Shown: positions 1-11,205 of the stretch, piece by piece
Layout of the letters: every line of letters starts with the position of its first letter
How positions within the stretch are numbered: the stretch's first letter is position 1
Origin: Sphaerolaimus hirsutus
Lineage: Eukaryota > Nematoda > Chromadorea > Monhysterida > Sphaerolaimidae
DNA: 64,000 nucleotides
Direction: 5' to 3'
NCBI GenBank assembly: GCA_964036195.1
Contig: OZ038456.1
Coordinates: forward strand, 2,976,001 to 3,040,000
Program-made: the position numbers and the translations under genes
Notes under the pieces: model-generated
Seen by the model: the letters and a program-made list of their open reading frames with translations, nothing else
The model's database searches: none
Told to the model about the DNA's origin: nothing

Positions 1-130
1 AATCACGTTTTCTGTACCCGCGTACTTTCAAAGTACGCGAGTAAGTGAGTACCGGTATTTTTTCGGGAGGAAACGTAAACGTATGAACGCAGCACTCGAG
101 TATACGTATTTATCGAGTAAACGTAAATAA
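1..130. repeat. Fragment of dispersed GTTTACGTTT/AGTACGCGAG repeat
   Basis: This piece contains AAAGTACGCGAGTAAGTGAG and, further on, GAGTAAACGTAAATA. The same motifs occur inverted near 53040-53180, and related ones at 20420-20510 and 54910-55400. It is cut by the window start. No gene is seen. Confidence 0.5.
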
Positions 131-147
131 GTTTGTACAACTATGAC

Positions 148-278
148 TTACGGCCGGATTTACTTTACGGCCGGGTTTACTTTACGGCCGGGTTTACTTT
201 ACGGCCGGGTTTACTTTACGGCAGGGTTTACTTTACGGCCGGGTTTACTTTACGGCCGGGTTTACATTACGGCCGAGT
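148..278. repeat. 17-bp tandem repeat (GTTTACTTTACGGCCGG)n
   Basis: About seven to eight copies of a 17-base unit follow each other, with single-base variants (one copy reads GGCAGG, the last ones TACATTACGG). Two frames stay open across it only because the unit has no stop codon, so no protein is called. Confidence 0.9.
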
Positions 279-359
279 TCTCGCCGACATTGGCACGACA
301 AATGGTACCATTTCATTGCCTTTTCCGTAAAACGCAGTAAATTACAATTTCATTTAAGC

Positions 360-760
360 CAGCACAAAATAGCGTATTTCCGCGAAATACCTCCCCCCCC
401 CCCCTTGAATCAACCCGCCTTGAATTAACGCACCACCTCGAAAAAAAACCAGCGAGCTGAGGAAAAAAACCCTCGTTTGAAATAAGGTACATGTACATCA
501 TGTATGCAGAGTACATGATGTATTAAGTGCTGACAATATGAGTCGCAGCTAAAGACTAGTTCATGTGGCCATCCACATTTATATGTCTAAACATATCCCG
601 TTTTATCAGGTTTATTAGCAGTTAAAAGCCCATCTTCACTATGATCTGCCTCGAAAATTACTGGGAAAAAATAAACCCTCGAATAAGCCCCCCTCAAAAT
701 CCCCCCCCAAAAATGCACTCTGAAAAAATAAAACGCGCTGGGGGCATTTCAAGGAAATAC
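360..760. mobile_element. Degenerate TIR elements of the CCGTATT.CCTCGAAATACCCC type
   Basis: Runs such as CGCGAAATACCTCCCCCC, then AAATAAACCCCC blocks, and finally AAGGAAATACGGTA at about 750-763 match the terminal sequence of a MITE family found many times in this window. The boundaries of this copy are not clean. The rest of 280-1030 shows no coding exon. Confidence 0.5.
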
Positions 761-1030
761 GGTAGGTATAATAAAGACAACTACTGCACAAGTTGAAACT
801 GTACGCTACAAAATTTATTTACATACAAGGTATTTAAAATACCTATTTACACACATGATTCACCTAGCAACCCACAAAAGTTTTTATCGTGCAATAATAT
901 AGAAAACTCGTATTTTACAAGTGCGCGGAAGATGCAATAAGTATTTATATTTATTAGGTACACTCTCAGGGTGAATTAAGCAGCCACACTAAGCTTTACT
1001 TACTGTCTCAACCACATAGTTGGGTACACA

Positions 1031-1237
1031 GGGGCAAGTCCCTCAAATTGAGAAGTAAATGGCAAATGCAAAGTGAATTGGCAAATGCAAAGTGAATTAA
1101 GAAGTAAGATAACAAAAGCGAACGGAAATTACTTTTTATATTTTTTTTACATCGTCTTTGCCAGTTTACTTGCTATTTCACTTACTTTTGCCATTTTACT
1201 TCTCACTTATCAATTTGCGGAATTGGCACCAGGTGTT
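1031..1237. repeat. Long hairpin with GGGGCAAGT / GGCACCAGGTG ends
   Basis: The segment starts at ACACAGGGGCAAGTCC and ends at GCGGAATTGGCACCAGGTG. Its halves are rich in complementary short modules (GCAAATGCAAAGTGAATT against TTTGCCATTTTACTTCTC). Similar hairpins lie at 3575-3770 and 10832-11056. The ends resemble the introner-like family described elsewhere, but the insides differ. Confidence 0.5.
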
Positions 1238-1318
1238 ATGATTCAGACTGGTCACTTGCACGATAACCCCTGACAACTTTCTGCAAACAATCATGTGTAG
1301 ACGTCGCAGTCATAGTTA

Positions 1319-1751
1319 CCGTATTTCCTCGAAATACCCCCTGCTAAATACTCCCCCTCTCGAAATACCCCCCCCCCTCAAAATGGGCACTATGAATTTA
1401 TACCCCCCCTCGAAATACCCCACCCCCAAATTGAGTGTCTAAGGAACGTAAACGACAAACGCTGCGGTTTGTCATCCGGGCAATGCAGAATACACGTGAA
1501 AACAATGACTGTATTATTTATGTTAGAACAGTGTATTACAGTCTACATACTTAGACAAGTCTATAGAGTCTTATACATGACGGTTTTTGTTGCATTTTTC
1601 GACGTCTGCGTACGTTTCAAGCGACAATTTAGTACAGGGATTTCAAAAAAGTTCTGGCGAAATAATGACCCCCCCTCTCGGTTAACCCCCCCCCCTCAAA
1701 ATTTCCACTCTGAAAAACAAAACACCCCGGGGGTAATTCGAGGAAATACGG
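1319..1751. mobile_element. MITE, CCGTATTTCCTCGAAATACC termini, TA duplication
   Basis: TA precedes CCGTATTTCCTCG on the left and follows CGAGGAAATACGG on the right, giving inverted termini with a TA duplication as in Tc1/mariner-type elements. The interior holds C-rich runs and no open coding sequence that I recognise. It is one of more than a dozen copies in the window. Confidence 0.75.
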
Positions 1752-2329
1752 TAAGCATGCAAGCTTGCCGCGGCACTTTATGGTGAGAAAGATGGGGGTT
1801 TTGTTAGCGATGACAAAGAAAAATTGAAAATGTTTTTATGAACTTTTCGTATTTTAATTTCTCCATGGAAACACTTTGAAATCGTTTTTATGCTTCAGAA
1901 AAATCCAAAAATTCGAACGCTTTCAGGATTTGAAAGTGAGTTTTGTTTGAAAATGCTTGTAAAATGCAAATGAACAACATAAACTGAGCAATATAAATAT
2001 CTACACAACTATGGATCTATTGGCGGTGGAAATAATCAAAATAATGGTTCAAAAACAATTAAAAAAATTGAAAATTCGGAAAACCAAAACTCAGAATTCG
2101 AAAACAATTCTCGAAAAAAATCGAAAAATCATTCCAGATCACCACTGCCTCCTTTATTCCTGGCTGATCAGAAATATCCCCTTGGGGTGGCGAAAGCATG
2201 CAACCACGAGAAGAAAATAGGCAAACATAATTCGCGGAATCGTGTAATTTGAGTGCCCCAAAACACACCATGCCTTATTTATGGCCCCAAACGAATCGGC
2301 TCCATTGTATAGCAATACTTGACGATTAA
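1752..2329. other. Gene-free AT-rich stretch
   Basis: I see no exon, splice pair or clear inverted repeat in this AT-rich stretch. Confidence 0.5.
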
Positions 2330-2644
2330 TAAACACCTTCCCGGACAAGTTCACCAGCCATTTTTTTATCTCACTTCGAATGCAATATCTCCGTCCATGT
2401 GGGTGTTATAAAGCTGAAACTTTGTATATATAAAGGTGTAAGACCCCTCTACTCCCCAACAATGGGGGAGATGCGGCGACTCACTACAGGGTGGGTCGCC
2501 GCACCTCCCCCATTGTTGGGGAGTAGAGGGGTCTTACAACTTTATATATACAATGTTTCAGCTTTAACACCCCCGTGGACGGAGATATTGCATCCGAAGT
2601 GAAATTAAAAAATGGGTGGTGAACTTGTCCGGGAAGGTGTTTAT
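2330..2644. mobile_element. Near-perfect hairpin MITE, AAACACCTTCCCGG termini
   Basis: The left end AAACACCTTCCCGGACAAGT is repeated inverted at the right end. The arms then pair almost continuously around GGTGTAAGACCCCTCTACTC and its complement, with the loop near 2480-2495. The larger element at 39443-40572 has the same terminal sequence. No coding capacity is visible. Confidence 0.8.
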
Positions 2645-3332
2645 ATTTTACCTAAATATATCTTTGGTGTCATAAGGATGGCGTGTGATACTGATGGCAT
2701 ATCCTCAAATTTCAATATTTCTCGCAGCACTGATGGCAAATTTATGTAGAATTTTCATTCTTATCGGCCAGTCTTTAATCATTACACTTGTGCAACAGTA
2801 ACTCACTCTACTGGGGTAAAAACGTTTGATAAATATTTACATACTTGCATTTACTTGCAAAATCAGTTATATTATGCACAGCTGCAAAACATCGGTCCAA
2901 CAAAACTTTTTATCCAACCCAAATTCCAATCCATAGCGAATTTCAATCACTGTTTCACAAGTTTCTCAAATTCACTGATGTTTGATGCTGTTGTATTGTT
3001 GATGTTGTTTCATAGGCCGGCCGTGGGAAATTATCCATTTCACTGGGAATAAAAGATGACATTTATAGGGATGCGATTTTTTCACATGAAAGCTGTAATT
3101 TCTACATTGAAAATGATGAAACGAGAAGTCCAAGGACACTTATTCAAATCTTTCTGACAAAACGTTTTGAAAAATTGGCCCATTGACATTAAATTTAATT
3201 GGTGTGATTTTGAGCATTTCTTAACAAAAACGACGTCGCAATGTCATGAAAAACGTTGCGAATAATCATTGTTTTCAAATTTATGGATAATCCATAAAAT
3301 CAAATCCATAAAAATGCTTAGATATTGATGTA

Positions 3333-3458
3333 CCGTATTTCCTCGATATACCCCCCTCAAAATGGACACTATGAGTTTATAAACCCCCCTCGAAATACCC
3401 CCTCAAAACGTTCACTCTGAAAAAATAAACCCCCTGGGGGTATTTCGTGGAAAGACGG
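3333..3458. mobile_element. Short MITE, CCGTATTTCCTCG termini, TA duplication
   Basis: TA/CCGTATTTCCTCGATATACC on the left and GGGGGTATTTCGTGGAAAGACGG/TA on the right. It is 126 bp, so it is essentially two termini joined. The stretches 2645-3332 and 3459-3574 around it hold nothing I can identify. Confidence 0.75.
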
Positions 3459-3574
3459 TATCCGCATTTGCAGGGCGCGCCGGGCATACCAACCTTCCTA
3501 ATAAAAGGGTCTGCATCGAAGGGTGTCATACCATATTCTGGAACAGTTTATCTATGCATAACCCATACCCCACA

Positions 3575-3770
3575 CCTGGGGCCAGTTCCGCAAGTTGACA
3601 AGTGCTTTACTCTCGACTCTTGATTTGAATCTTGACTTTGCTCTTTATTCTTGACTTTGTGACTTGCGGAGGCGGCAAGTGACAAAGTGAAAAGTCAAGT
3701 TAAAAAAAGACAAGAGCAAAGAGTCAAGTCAAGAGTAAAGCACTTGTCAACTTGCGGTACTGGCCCCCGT
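3575..3770. repeat. Palindromic element CTGGGGCCAGTTCCGCAAGT...GGTACTGGCCCC
   Basis: CTGGGGCCAGTTCCGCAAG is mirrored by CTTGCGGTACTGGCCCC, and GTTGACAAGTGCTTTACTC by GAGTAAAGCACTTGTCAAC. The copy at 10832-11056 starts CAGGTGCCGGTTACGCAAGT and ends GGAACTGGCCCCAG. It therefore also carries a GTGCC start and an AG end that could act as splice sites. Confidence 0.7.
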
Positions 3771-4357
3771 TATGTGTACCAAATGTGCCAGCAAATCAAA
3801 CGTACGTATACTCAGGCGGTCCCTGACCCTGGGCACTTCTCTGCAGGCGAACTGCAGCTTCATAATCTGGTAGATTGTCGAGGGGTCCGTTCACATTTCC
3901 GGTATCTTTCCAAAGATTGGACAGAAACATAACAACCATCAACCTGAGTTTTATTTTTTTATACTTTTTCAAGTTATCAAACATTTGAGGCGTCCAATTC
4001 TAAAAGTCGACAAGTCCAAAACATGAAAATTTCGAGTTAGGCCCGGAAACGTCATCTGGGACTACGTCTGCACATAATTCATAATTTTCCTTAAATTGTT
4101 TGACCTCACATGACCATATGGCATAGTGCCAAATTTGAAATGCAAAAAATTTGGGCAAGAAGTCGACAATTCCACTTAGTTTTGGGCTAAAAGTCGACAA
4201 GTCGATCCTCCGCATCCTTTTTTTATGGAAAAAAGCAAGAAATGTGAGAAGTCCACTGTGGACACCGATTTCTAAAGTAACAACCTCCTTTTATAACCTT
4301 GTTTCATCACTATTCCGTGCCAAACTTTACCTGAAGTCACGAACATTCAACTATAAG

Positions 4358-6324
4358 TAGGGTGTCAAAAAAATTTTTTTACGGAAAACGGAAAACGGAA
4401 AGGTAAAATTTTTTCACTTTACGGAAAACGGAAAACGGAAAGGTAAAAAAAAAATTTCTGCCGGAAAACGGAAAACGGAAAGGTAAAAAAATTTCACTCA
4501 GCGGAAAACGGAAAACGGAAAGGTAAAAAAAAAATTGTCGGCCGGAAAACGGAAAACGGAAAAATGAAATGCCGGAAAACGGAAAACGGAAAGCAAAATT
4601 TTCACGGAAACGGAAAAAAATAAAGTGAAATTAGCACGGTAATAGACAAATTTGCAGAAGGAAAACCAGCATGCAGGTTTGCCTGTTTGGCTTTGATTGT
4701 GGTAGCTGTACATTCTGCAACTATGGATCATGCCTGTAACTTCACTTGTAGTTCAAGCTTAACTGAACCAACAAAAAATCATCAAAAAGTAGCCATAGTG
4801 GCCATAGGAAAGGAAACACTACGACAATTTCACAGTCTAGAAGCAGTGGGAATCACTGATGACCCCTATGCAATTGATGATGATATTGCAGAGGAGATGA
4901 TAATAAATAGCATAAAATTCAACAACAACAACAAACAATACTATATTGACTGGCCGTATAAAGAGAGTATCAGTGACCTGCCCACAGGGAAAGCAGAAGC
5001 CTTGGTGCAGTTTAAATCACTGATAAGAAGATTCAACAAAGATCCAAACTTATTCGAACAATACCGGAAAGTTTTTCTTGACCAACTAGAAAAGGGAATA
5101 ATTGAGATCTGTGATGACAAAACAGACAGCAAGGGGATTCATTACCTGCCACACCAGCCAGTAATCACGCCGGGCAAATCGACATCATGCAGATTTGTGT
5201 ACGATGGGTCGGCAGGTAAGCCCAGTTTCAACGAGTGCCTTTTTAGAGGACCAATTACAACACCATTAGCACTGGGCTTACTCCTGAGGTTCAGGGCAGG
5301 CAATCTAGCATTAATTGCCGATATTGAAAAGGCATTTTTGCAAATAGGATTGCATGACCAAGCTAGAGACTACACACAATTTTTCTGGCTGAAAGATGCC
5401 TCAAAACCAGTAACTGAAAATAACTTAATAGTACTTCGTTTTAAACGTGTACTGTTTGGACTTGTCTGCAGCCCAGCAATTTTGGGAGCAGGCATAAAAT
5501 ACCATTTAAATGTGACAATAAACAACATGAATGAATATGAAGAAAATGAAGGGGAACAAAACCAGTTGGCGATGATAATAAACAACATTTACGTCAATAA
5601 CTTCATCATGATTGTCACGAATAAAGTTGAAGCTTTAGAACTATATTACAAAGTCAAAGCTTTATTGCACCCATGTTCTATGAACATGAGGGAATGGCTG
5701 TCAAACTCCAGATCAGTCATGAATGAAATAGCAGAAAATGACAGGAGTCCAAAGGTGAATAAAATTGTTGCAGTAATGGGCATGAAATAAAGTCACCGAA
5801 CAGACATGCTGGCAATATCAACACCAAAATTGCAAATTGACAGCATCACAACACCAACCAGACAAAACTTGAATAAATTATTGGTGTCAGCATATGACCC
5901 AATTGGGTTCACAGCACCTGTTTCACTGACCCTGAAATCCCAGTTGTCAATGCTGCTCCAAGAGACAAAAACAACACAATGGGATGAGCCAATTGAAGAT
6001 AAATACAGATTGGAAAAACAATGGAAAAATGCCAGAAAACTGAAAATCGAGCCAGAAAATGGAAAAATGGCCTGGTAAAACGGAAACGGAAAGGTAAAAA
6101 TTTTTCAGCCGGAAAACGGAAAAATGGGCCGGAAAAACGGAAACGGAAATGTAAAAAAATTTCAGCTGCCGGAAAACGGAAAGGTAAAAATTTTTCGGCT
6201 GCCGGAAAACGGAAAACGGAAAGGTAAAAATTTTTTGGCTGCCGGAAAACGGAAAACGGAAAGGTAAAAAATTTTCCTGCGGAAAGGCGGAAACGGAAAA
6301 CGGAAACGGAAATTTGACACCCTA
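4358..6324. mobile_element. hAT-type element with GGAAAACGG interior and 8-bp TSD
   Basis: The termini are TAGGGTGTCAAA (4358) and TTTGACACCCTA (ending 6324), flanked by identical ACTATAAG at 4350-4357 and 6325-6332. The related copy at 32380-32387 has a single ACTATAAG and no insertion, which proves the duplication. Both flanks inside the element are degenerate arrays of GGAAAACGG; between them lies a BEL/Pao fragment. An 8-bp duplication and T/CAGGG termini are the hAT signature; no hAT transposase is present, so it is non-autonomous. Confidence 0.88.
4687..6078 (+). pseudogene. BEL/Pao-type retroelement polymerase fragment, broken
   Basis: The first reading frame (4687-5790) carries reverse-transcriptase landmarks in Pao order: a CRFVYDGSAG block, an IADIEKAFLQIGL block with the first catalytic aspartate, and a RVLFGLVCSP block. 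The catalytic box reads YVNN where active elements have YVDD. A stop at 5788-5790 ends this frame. The next one (5806-6078) holds the conserved SAYDPIGFTAPVSLTLKSQ block with WDEP that follows the polymerase in Pao elements. No gag, protease, integrase or LTR is seen. It sits between GGAAAACGG arrays inside a hAT-type element, so it was captured by or inserted into it. The lost catalytic pair and the break mark it as dead. Confidence 0.85.
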
Positions 6325-7364
6325 ACTATAAGGCGATATACGAACGTATCGACAAAAAAATGGATATTTTTGACACAAATCACCACTTATAATGCTATCC
6401 CATGGCTCAACAGCCATTATATGGTCATATATAACATCACAGAGTATTGCCAGTGTCTGATATACCTATATGGCGCACCGCACACTGATTTTTGACATTC
6501 AGCGTTCGAACGTTTTAAATCCGCTGAATCGGAACCTCCCATCCGCGGTTCGGACATTTTCATTTCAGCGGTTTAATGGTCGCCATATTGATTTTTCAAA
6601 ACGTTCGGACGAATTCGGACGGATTTTGATGCATTTTTGACCATTTTTGGTCATTCGCTGAACTCGACATTTCAGCGTCTTTTAAAATGAAAGTGTCCGA
6701 ACACTTTCATCTGGCAGTTCAGCGTCGCAGTTCCGCGTCGCGGTTCAGCGCCTGAGTCGAGTTCAGCAGCCGTGCTACTGTTGTGAAATGATATGTATCT
6801 CATTCACGATGAGAGATACATTCATGAAATTTGAATACATATATGATTGACCTTTAAGCTTCAAAAAAGAAGAGAGAAAAGTTTCTCCAAAAATAATTTA
6901 TATTAAAGTTTTTGTGAATTTTCGCAAATGCATAAAAGTTCAGTTCGGCATCTGAATCTCATGAATCTCTAAACGACCGACACCATGTTAAAAAACCGTC
7001 CGGACGGTCTGAATTCGGCAACAAGCATAAGTAAATATGGTATTTATAAATTGAATTGAGCAGGGACGTATCCAGGATTTTTGAGCAGGGGGGGCTGTTT
7101 GTTTACGGAGCCCCGCTCAGCCCCCCCCCCCTAAAAATTTTGCCTACAAACCCAGGGAATAGCCCATGACGCTGGCGCCATTCGTAGGTGCCACGCCATG
7201 GCGCCATTGGCGTCGGCGCTAGCGCCAGAAACCACTGTATATGTACGGAAATATATATACATATACAGCGACGGGCACATGATTGAGTGAAATTTCTGGG
7301 ATTTGAGTCTTTTTATGATCTTTTGGTCTTTTTAATCGGAATGGACTGGTATTTCTATCGGGAT

Positions 7365-7780
7365 TAGTGATGTAAAAGCACCATGGCGCTGGCGCCTGGT
7401 ACTAGCGCCAGAGCAACAAGCGCCATGGCGCTTTTGGCGCCTGGCACTATTTTCCTGAGGCGCTATTGGCGTCTGGCGCCGTGCCCATGAAAAGCGCCAT
7501 GGCGCTTTTGGCGCTTGGTGCTATTTTTGACTGGCGCCATGAACAAGATGCCTGGCGCTGGCGCTTCGCGCTAGCGGCAAAGCAAAAAGCGCCATTGCGC
7601 GTTTGGTTCCATTTTGCTCTGGCGCCATTGGCGCTTGGCGCTAAGGGTCGGAAAAGCGCCATGGCGCTTGGCGCTAAGGGTCGGAAAAGCGCCATGGCGC
7701 TTGGCGCTAAGGATCGGAAAAGCGCCATGGCGCTTGGCGCTAAGGGTCGGAAAAGCGCCCTGGCGCTTTTCACATCACTA
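7365..7780. mobile_element. hAT-type MITE with GGCGCCATGGCGC interior
   Basis: Termini TAGTGATGTAAAAGC and its inverse GCTTTTCACATCACTA are flanked by ATCGGGAT (7357-7364) and ATCGGGAC (7781-7788), a 7/8 match. The inside is a degenerate palindromic GCGCCATGGCGC motif, including four tandem 33-bp units around 7640-7760. The unit length keeps frames open, so the apparent proteins here are repeat artefacts. Confidence 0.85.
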
Positions 7781-7957
7781 ATCGGGACCGAGACTGGGGT
7801 ACCGGGACGTCCAGAACTGAGATATCGACTTAGATATACAGCGGCTTCTCGCGCTAGCGCTAATGCCAATAGCGCCATGGCATGGTGCCTATGAATGGCG
7901 GCAGCGCCATGGCGCTATTTCGACCCTGCGTATGCAACATTTTAAGGGGGTTCCATA

Positions 7958-8481
7958 CAGGGGTATCTTGAATTTTGACCCTCCGAGTGGTTGGATAGAT
8001 AGCAAATCGCTCCTCCGGAGGGATAGATAGCTGAAAAATTTTCTGGGGGGGGTTGGGGGGGGGTTTGGGGGGGGGTTGTGGTGGTTTGATATATAGGCTT
8101 TTTCGGGGCATAGAAGGAAGAAAAGGGAGAAAAATCGCTAAAAGTAGGTGTAAAATAGCTCAAAATGGGTATACAAGAGCATATAGTACTTAAAATAGCT
8201 GAAAATAGGCAGTTAGACGCATGAACCAGTGATTTTGGAGGTGAAAATCTATATATAGGTATGAAAAACAGCGATTTTGAGCGAAAATTGGGGTATAGTT
8301 TCTGAAAAATCGCTCCAGATAGGTAGATAGCTGAGCGATTTGGGGGGGGGTTTAGGGGGTAGTAGCCCAAAATTTTGCCTCCGGGATAGATAGATAGCTG
8401 AGCGGCCTCCGGGATAGATAGATAGCTGGGCGGTTTGGGGGGGGGTAACCCCCCCCCAACCCCCCCCATTCGAGACCCCTG
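7958..8481. mobile_element. hAT-type MITE, CAGGGGTATC...GAGACCCCTG, 8-bp TSD
   Basis: The flanks are GTTCCATA at 7950-7957 and at 8482-8489, a perfect 8-bp duplication. The interior has the GGGATAGATAGATAGCTG motif in both orientations and G-rich runs. It lies inside a CAGGGACGTATCCAGG element whose left end is at about 7070 and right end at about 8530. The latter's two flanks do not match, so that outer copy is chimeric or rearranged. Confidence 0.85.
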
Positions 8482-8531
8482 GTTCCATAAACAAACAGTC
8501 CCCCTGCTCAAAAATCCTGGATCGGCCCTGT

Positions 8532-10185
8532 AGCAAGTCGACATAAAAATGGATATTTTTGACAGAAATCACCATTTATAATGCTATACCATGGCTCCAC
8601 ATATATGTAACATCACAAAGTACTGTCACCTGTCTAATATACCTGTAAATGTTGACCCATAACCATATTTGGGAGCTTTAAAAATCTACAGACCTGTTAT
8701 AAAAAAAACGATTTTTTTTCTTCGTTTTTTAAAACTGTCAATAAACAATTCTATTTCAGCTATCTAGAGTCTAGGTTTAGAGGAGTGAGAGGGGCGATTT
8801 ATATTATCTATATGAATCCCACCAGGGTCCAAGTCTACAAAACCCCTGTGTCATTCTGTTGTTTCCGTGACCGCAAAAACATGATAAAACCTGTCGTTCC
8901 ACTGGAGGTGCCGTTCATGGTTGGTTTTAGTAAAATTCTTTTTACTAAAATTGTATTTTATTTTTATTAAAATTGTATTTTATTTTAATTTTATTCATGT
9001 TTCATTTTATTTTATGTATTCTGAAATGTCATTAATAAAATAAAATGAAACCATTTTACAAAATTTTTACAAAAAATCATAATCTTGGATGCAAGGCCAT
9101 AAAGCGATGTGCACGCTAGAAGCATGCAGATGAATACCAAAAATTAAATGTAGACTTGTGAAACGGGTTGCGATCTTGGGTATGAGAAACAGGTATCTTG
9201 AATTTTGACCCTCACAGAGGCCGGATAGATTTATAGCTAATTGCTCCTCCCAAGGGAAAGATAGCTAAAAATTTGTCATTTTGGGGTGGGGGGTGAAGGG
9301 GGTTTGTGGGGTTCAATATATAGGCTTTTTCAAGGTATAAACTGAAGAATTAGTGAGTTTTAACATGAAAATATATTAAATGATGTGAAAATTTGCAATT
9401 TTGAGCAAAAATATGTTTCAATCACAACAATGAAAGCAATAACAAGGCACCAGTTCTGCAAACTGGCAGCTAGAATCTTAAGCAACAGGATAGAAAACTT
9501 TTTTTAGAATTTTTCAGACACTCTAGTTTTTGTAAAATTTTACTAAAATTCAAATTTTAGTAAAATTGTATTTTTATTTTATTAATTTTCCATTTTATTT
9601 TATTTTATTCTTCAATTTTCCATTTTATTTTTATTTTTTTCTGAGATTTTGCCAACCCTGGTGCCGTTCTATTGGAGGTATGCCATTCTATTAGAAAACA
9701 TACGGTAATCAAATCTCTCTGAAAAACACAGAGAAAATATAAATAAATATATAATAATATTTTTAAAAATCTGTCAAGAAAAAATATAATGAAATCTCTC
9801 CCAAAAAAAAACAGGAAAAAATATAAATATCAGAATTTAAGAGATTTTCTGATATTTTTAAAAATCTCAGAAAATCTCTCAAAAATAAAATATAATTAAA
9901 TCTCCTTAGAAAATCGTGAAAAAAATATAAATCACAGAACATTTTTTGGCAGCCTTTACAGTATATTTAGTGACTACGCGACCGTTTTTTTCAAGTGTCA
10001 TATCTCAATGGAAAAGTTCGGTATTTTCGTGAAAAGGCAGTGAACTATAAATACTATAGATACTAACAACAAAAATTCGTCGTCGCAAACCGCGACGAAT
10101 TTTCTTTAAAACTTAAAGCCTTAAACTTTCTTAAAGCCTATAACTTATGAATGACAAGAAGAAATAACCTGAAACTTTGCATGTA
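8532..10185. other. Repeat remnants, no gene
   Basis: 8530-8740 resembles the middle of the family-B hAT (GGATATTTTTGACA...CACCATTTATAATGC). 9195-9330 is a decayed copy of the CAGGGGTATC element (GGTATCTTGAATTTTGACCC). The remainder is AT-rich sequence with short TTTTATTTTA repeats. No supported exon. Confidence 0.5.
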
Positions 10186-10557
10186 CCGTATATCCTTGAA
10201 TAAGACCCCAGGGGCGTTATTATTTCGTCGGAGGTTTTGGAGGGGGGAGTTATTCAAGGGGGGGTACTATTCAAGGGGGGGAGTTATTTTTTCCTCAGAA
10301 CTTCCAGGAAAACTTTCACTTTATTCATTGTTTGTATGCATTCCTTCAACACATCTAATGCAGAAAATGACCGTTCAACAAGAACAAAAACAACGTATCC
10401 ATCCTAAAATTCGTGTTCATCGGCGTCTGAATCATTCAAATACACATTGTCGTTTTACCCAGAGGGGGGAGTTATTCAAGGGGGGGGCGTTATATTTTCC
10501 TCACCTGGCCAACAGGGGGGTATTATTCAAGGGGGGGTCTTATTCAAGGATATACGG
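10186..10557. mobile_element. MITE, CCGTATATCCTTGAATAAG termini, TA duplication
   Basis: TA/CCGTATATCCTTGAATAAGA on the left and TTATTCAAGGATATACGG/TA on the right. The inside has GGGGGGAGTTATTCAAGGGG blocks in one orientation. Confidence 0.8.
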
Positions 10558-10756
10558 TATATTCCTAAAGTATCTATAGTTCCCTCCCTTTTCACGAAAA
10601 TATGGAAATTTTCCATTGATATGACACTTTTAAAAAGCGGTCACATCATCACTAAATACATATACTGTAAACACCGCCTTTTATTTTCTGAAATTTTTTA
10701 AGGTTAAATCTCCCAGAGATTTTTTCAATGCTGATCCCATTGTCATTGTACGGCTA

Positions 10757-11205
10757 CCGTATTACCTCGAATTAACTCCCCTTGAATTACCTACCCCCCC
10801 CCCCCCCCCCCCCCCCGAAATACCCCCAGGTGCCGGTTACGCAAGTGGAAAAGTTAAGATGAAGGGTTAAGAGTTGAGTAAAATGATAAATGATAAGTTA
10901 AGAGTAAAGTTAAAAGTTAAGAGTTGAGTAAAATCATTTGTCGTTTCACTCAAGTCTTAACTCTTAAATTTTCTCATAACTTGTCATTTGTCATTTTACT
11001 CAACTCTTAAGTTTTATCTCTTAACTTTTCCACTTGCGGAACTGGCCCCAGGTTTTTTCGAGCTGAGGAAAAAATAAACCCCCCTCGAGAGAAGCATATA
11101 CTTACCAAAATTTGCTGACAAAGTAATAACCCTCCTCAAATTAACCCCTTCAAAATTTGCTGACGATATAATAAACCCCCACAGGGGAAATTCGAAGTAA
11201 TACGG
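10757..11205. mobile_element. MITE, CCGTATTACCTCGAATTA termini, carrying a hairpin element
   Basis: TA/CCGTATTACCTCG opens it and CGAAGTAATACGG/TA closes it. Nested at about 10832-11056 is a hairpin that begins CAGGTGCCGGTTACGCAAGT and ends CTTGCGGAACTGGCCCCAG, built of GTTAAGAGTTGAGTAAAAT modules. That hairpin is the same kind as 3575-3770. Confidence 0.75.

Noticed and set aside
148-340. Two overlapping open frames of about 65 codons
   Set aside because: They are products of a 17-bp tandem repeat without stop codons; composition is purely repeat-derived.
7447-7894. Ala/Arg/Leu-rich proteins on both strands
   Set aside because: Both come from the 33-bp GCGCC array inside a hAT-type MITE; a palindromic repeat opens frames on both strands.
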